Source: Oscillospiraceae bacterium
GTDB lineage: Bacteria; Bacillota; Clostridia; Oscillospirales; Ruminococcaceae
Direction of reading: 5' to 3'
DNA length: 39,189 nucleotides
Assembly (NCBI GenBank): GCA_016281125.1
Contig: JAEEIA010000035.1
Location: forward strand, 1 to 39,189
The notes under the pieces were generated by a model. The model saw only the letters and a program-made list of their open reading frames with translations, was not told where the DNA came from and did no database searches. Below, in pieces: positions 37,615-39,189 of the stretch. A program made the translations under genes and the position numbers. Position 1 is the first letter of the stretch. Every line of letters begins with the position of its first letter.

Positions 37615-39189
37615 ATGGATCTGAAATATCTGAAGCTTCTTGCAAAGGAATACCCGACAATCGAAAGTGCTGCAAGCGAAATCATCAATCTTTCGGCGAT
37701 TAAAAGTCTGCCGAAAGGAACCGAATACTTTTTCAGCGATATTCACGGAGAAGCAGGCGCGTTCCTGCATATGCTCCGGAGTGCTTCCGGCATGATCAAG
37801 CGCAAGATTGACCTTGTGCTCGGCAAAACGGTTTCGGCTGCCGACCGTGAAATGCTCGCCGAGCTGATCTATTATCCGAAAAAGATCATGACGCAGCTGA
37901 CGAACAGCGGCGAGCTGTCAAATGAATGGATCCGGCTGACCATCTATCGCCTGATCCTGGTATGTGAAACGGTTTCTGCCAAGTATACCCGCTCCCGTAT
38001 CCGCAAGCGTGTACCGGAGGATCTGGTCTACATTCTGGATGAACTGCTCAACGTGACGGATGATGTCAACAAGGACTATTATTACGATGAGATTATCAGC
38101 GCAATCATCAGCACGGGCATTGCCGAAACCTTCATCATCTCCCTCTGCAAGCTCATTCAGTCGGTCTGCATTGACAGGCTGCATATCATCGGTGATATCT
38201 TCGACAGAGGACCGCGTGCAGATGTCATTCTGGATGAGCTGATGAAAATGCATGATGTGGATATTCAATGGGGCAACCACGACATCTCATGGATGGGCGC
38301 TGCTGCCGGAAATCCTGTGCTGATCGCCAATGTCATCCGCATTGCCATGCGGTACAACAATTTCGATGTTCTGGAAGACGGCTACGGGCTGAATCTCCGC
38401 GCATTGGCAGTATTCGCGGCAGAAACTTATTCGGATGATGACTGTGCGCTGTATATGCCGAATGCGCTGGATGATAATGTCTATGATCCCGTTGATCTAA
38501 AGCTGGCTGCAAAAATGCACAAGGCAATCACGGTAATCCAGATGAAGCTGGAAGGTCAGCTGATTGCCAAGCATCCGGAATGGGAAATGACTGACCGCGA
38601 CCTGTTCGGCAGAACCGACTTCAACTGCGGCACCGTTTGCATTGACGGCAAAATGCATGAGCTTCTTGACAAATGCTTCCCGACCGTTGATCCTTCCGCA
38701 CCGCTGGTGCTCTCAGATGGCGAAGCGGAACTGATGAAAGTACTGCGGGCATCCTTCCGGCACAGCGAAAAATTGCAGCGGCATATCCGCTTTATCTATG
38801 CAAAGGGCGCGATGTATCAGACCTGCAACAACAATCTGCTGTTCCACGGCTGTATCCCGATGGATAAAAACGGCGCACTCCAGAGCGTCAGCATCCGCGG
38901 GCAGCAGTATGCCGGAAAGGCGCTTCTGGACAAGCTCGGCGAACTGGTCAATCAGGCGTATTTCAGCAAAGGGGAAGAAAAGGAATATGCAGGCGATTTC
39001 ATGTGGTATCTCTGGTGCGGCGCAAAATCCCCGCTGTACGGCAAAGATAAAATGGCATTCTTTGAGCGTGCGCTGCTTTCAGACAAATCACTGCATACCG
39101 AAAACTATAATGCGTATTATACGTTCTCGGAAGATGCCGAAGTCTGCGTTTCTTTGCTGGAGCATTTCGGTCTTGACGCGCAGAAGGGA
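37615..39189 (+). CDS. fbp: class III fructose-1,6-bisphosphatase, cut by the window end
   Basis: This enzyme removes the 1-phosphate of fructose 1,6-bisphosphate in gluconeogenesis. The visible 525 codons stay open to the last base. Full-length class III enzymes have roughly 640-670 residues, so perhaps 120-140 are missing. Metallophosphatase motifs are clear: FFSDIHGE (near 39-46), IIGDIFDRGP (near 191-200) and WGNHDISWMGAAAGN (near 223-237). Class III FBPases (B. subtilis Fbp type) are found in Firmicutes. ATG 37615 follows AACGGAG at 6 bases. A promoter lies at 37530-37558. Confidence 0.93.
   Translation, partial: MDLKYLKLLAKEYPTIESAASEIINLSAIKSLPKGTEYFFSDIHGEAGAFLHMLRSASGMIKRKIDLVLGKTVSAADREMLAELIYYPKKIMTQLTNSGELSNEWIRLTIYRLILVCETVSAKYTRSRIRKRVPEDLVYILDELLNVTDDVNKDYYYDEIISAIISTGIAETFIISLCKLIQSVCIDRLHIIGDIFDRGPRADVILDELMKMHDVDIQWGNHDISWMGAAAGNPVLIANVIRIAMRYNNFDVLEDGYGLNLRALAVFAAETYSDDDCALYMPNALDDNVYDPVDLKLAAKMHKAITVIQMKLEGQLIAKHPEWEMTDRDLFGRTDFNCGTVCIDGKMHELLDKCFPTVDPSAPLVLSDGEAELMKVLRASFRHSEKLQRHIRFIYAKGAMYQTCNNNLLFHGCIPMDKNGALQSVSIRGQQYAGKALLDKLGELVNQAYFSKGEEKEYAGDFMWYLWCGAKSPLYGKDKMAFFERALLSDKSLHTENYNAYYTFSEDAEVCVSLLEHFGLDAQKG

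Noticed and set aside
1-39189. CRISPR array or insertion-sequence transposase
   Set aside because: No regularly spaced short repeats and no transposase motifs were seen; the only repeats are the 24-bp pair, the ~96-bp tandem and its inverted copy.

Overview
The window looks like a chromosome segment from a Clostridia gut or rumen anaerobe close to Ruminococcus (Oscillospiraceae). The evidence is a secreted acetyl-esterase with a type I dockerin (a cellulosome part), SpoVT and a Spo0A C-terminal-domain protein, a class III fructose-1,6-bisphosphatase, and strong Gram-positive sigma-A promoters (TTGACA-N17-TATAAT) with AGGAGG ribosome binding sites. No species can be fixed from the sequence alone.

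Region 1 (1 to about 5430) is accessory DNA and visibly richer in A+T than the rest. It holds a CPBP membrane protease, the last 51 codons of a phage tape-measure gene, a lipoprotein, a hypothetical protein, a ParB-ParA pair and a tyrosine integrase. All but the protease lie on the minus strand. A 24-bp direct repeat with an inverted-repeat core sits inside both parA and parB and is a candidate partition site. To the right of the integrase are two hairpins, then a perfect promoter, a fragment that looks like the 3' end of a tRNA, and a terminator. I read this as the right end (att) of an integrative element whose left end is outside the window, but a small RNA gene is an alternative.

Region 2 (5500-20800) is mostly household and surface genes: an ECF-type sigma factor with a membrane anti-sigma-like partner; a 979-residue acyltransferase/CapA/SGNH fusion; tRNA-Met and tRNA-Glu; a degenerate CAP-like exported protein; proS; a structured RNA leader with an intrinsic terminator in front of a double-SGNH dockerin protein; an acyl-CoA synthetase with its XRE-cupin regulator; glmU; and tRNA-Leu.

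Region 3 (20940-31100) is a plus-strand stretch: a Gln-rich membrane protein, trmO, a DtxR/MntR regulator, mreC and mreD; an SH3 lipoprotein; a heterodimeric ABC exporter with one degenerate ATP site; a small membrane protein; and a LytS-type histidine kinase without a response regulator in view.

Region 4 (31100-39189) mixes metal transport (an MgtA-type Mg2+ ATPase), a DUF6465-like protein and sporulation-linked genes: spoVT, a decayed spoVT paralogue and a stand-alone Spo0A DNA-binding domain. The last three are each preceded by GCATA-N14-xCAxAxAATA, a forespore-type promoter. The window ends inside fbp (class III).
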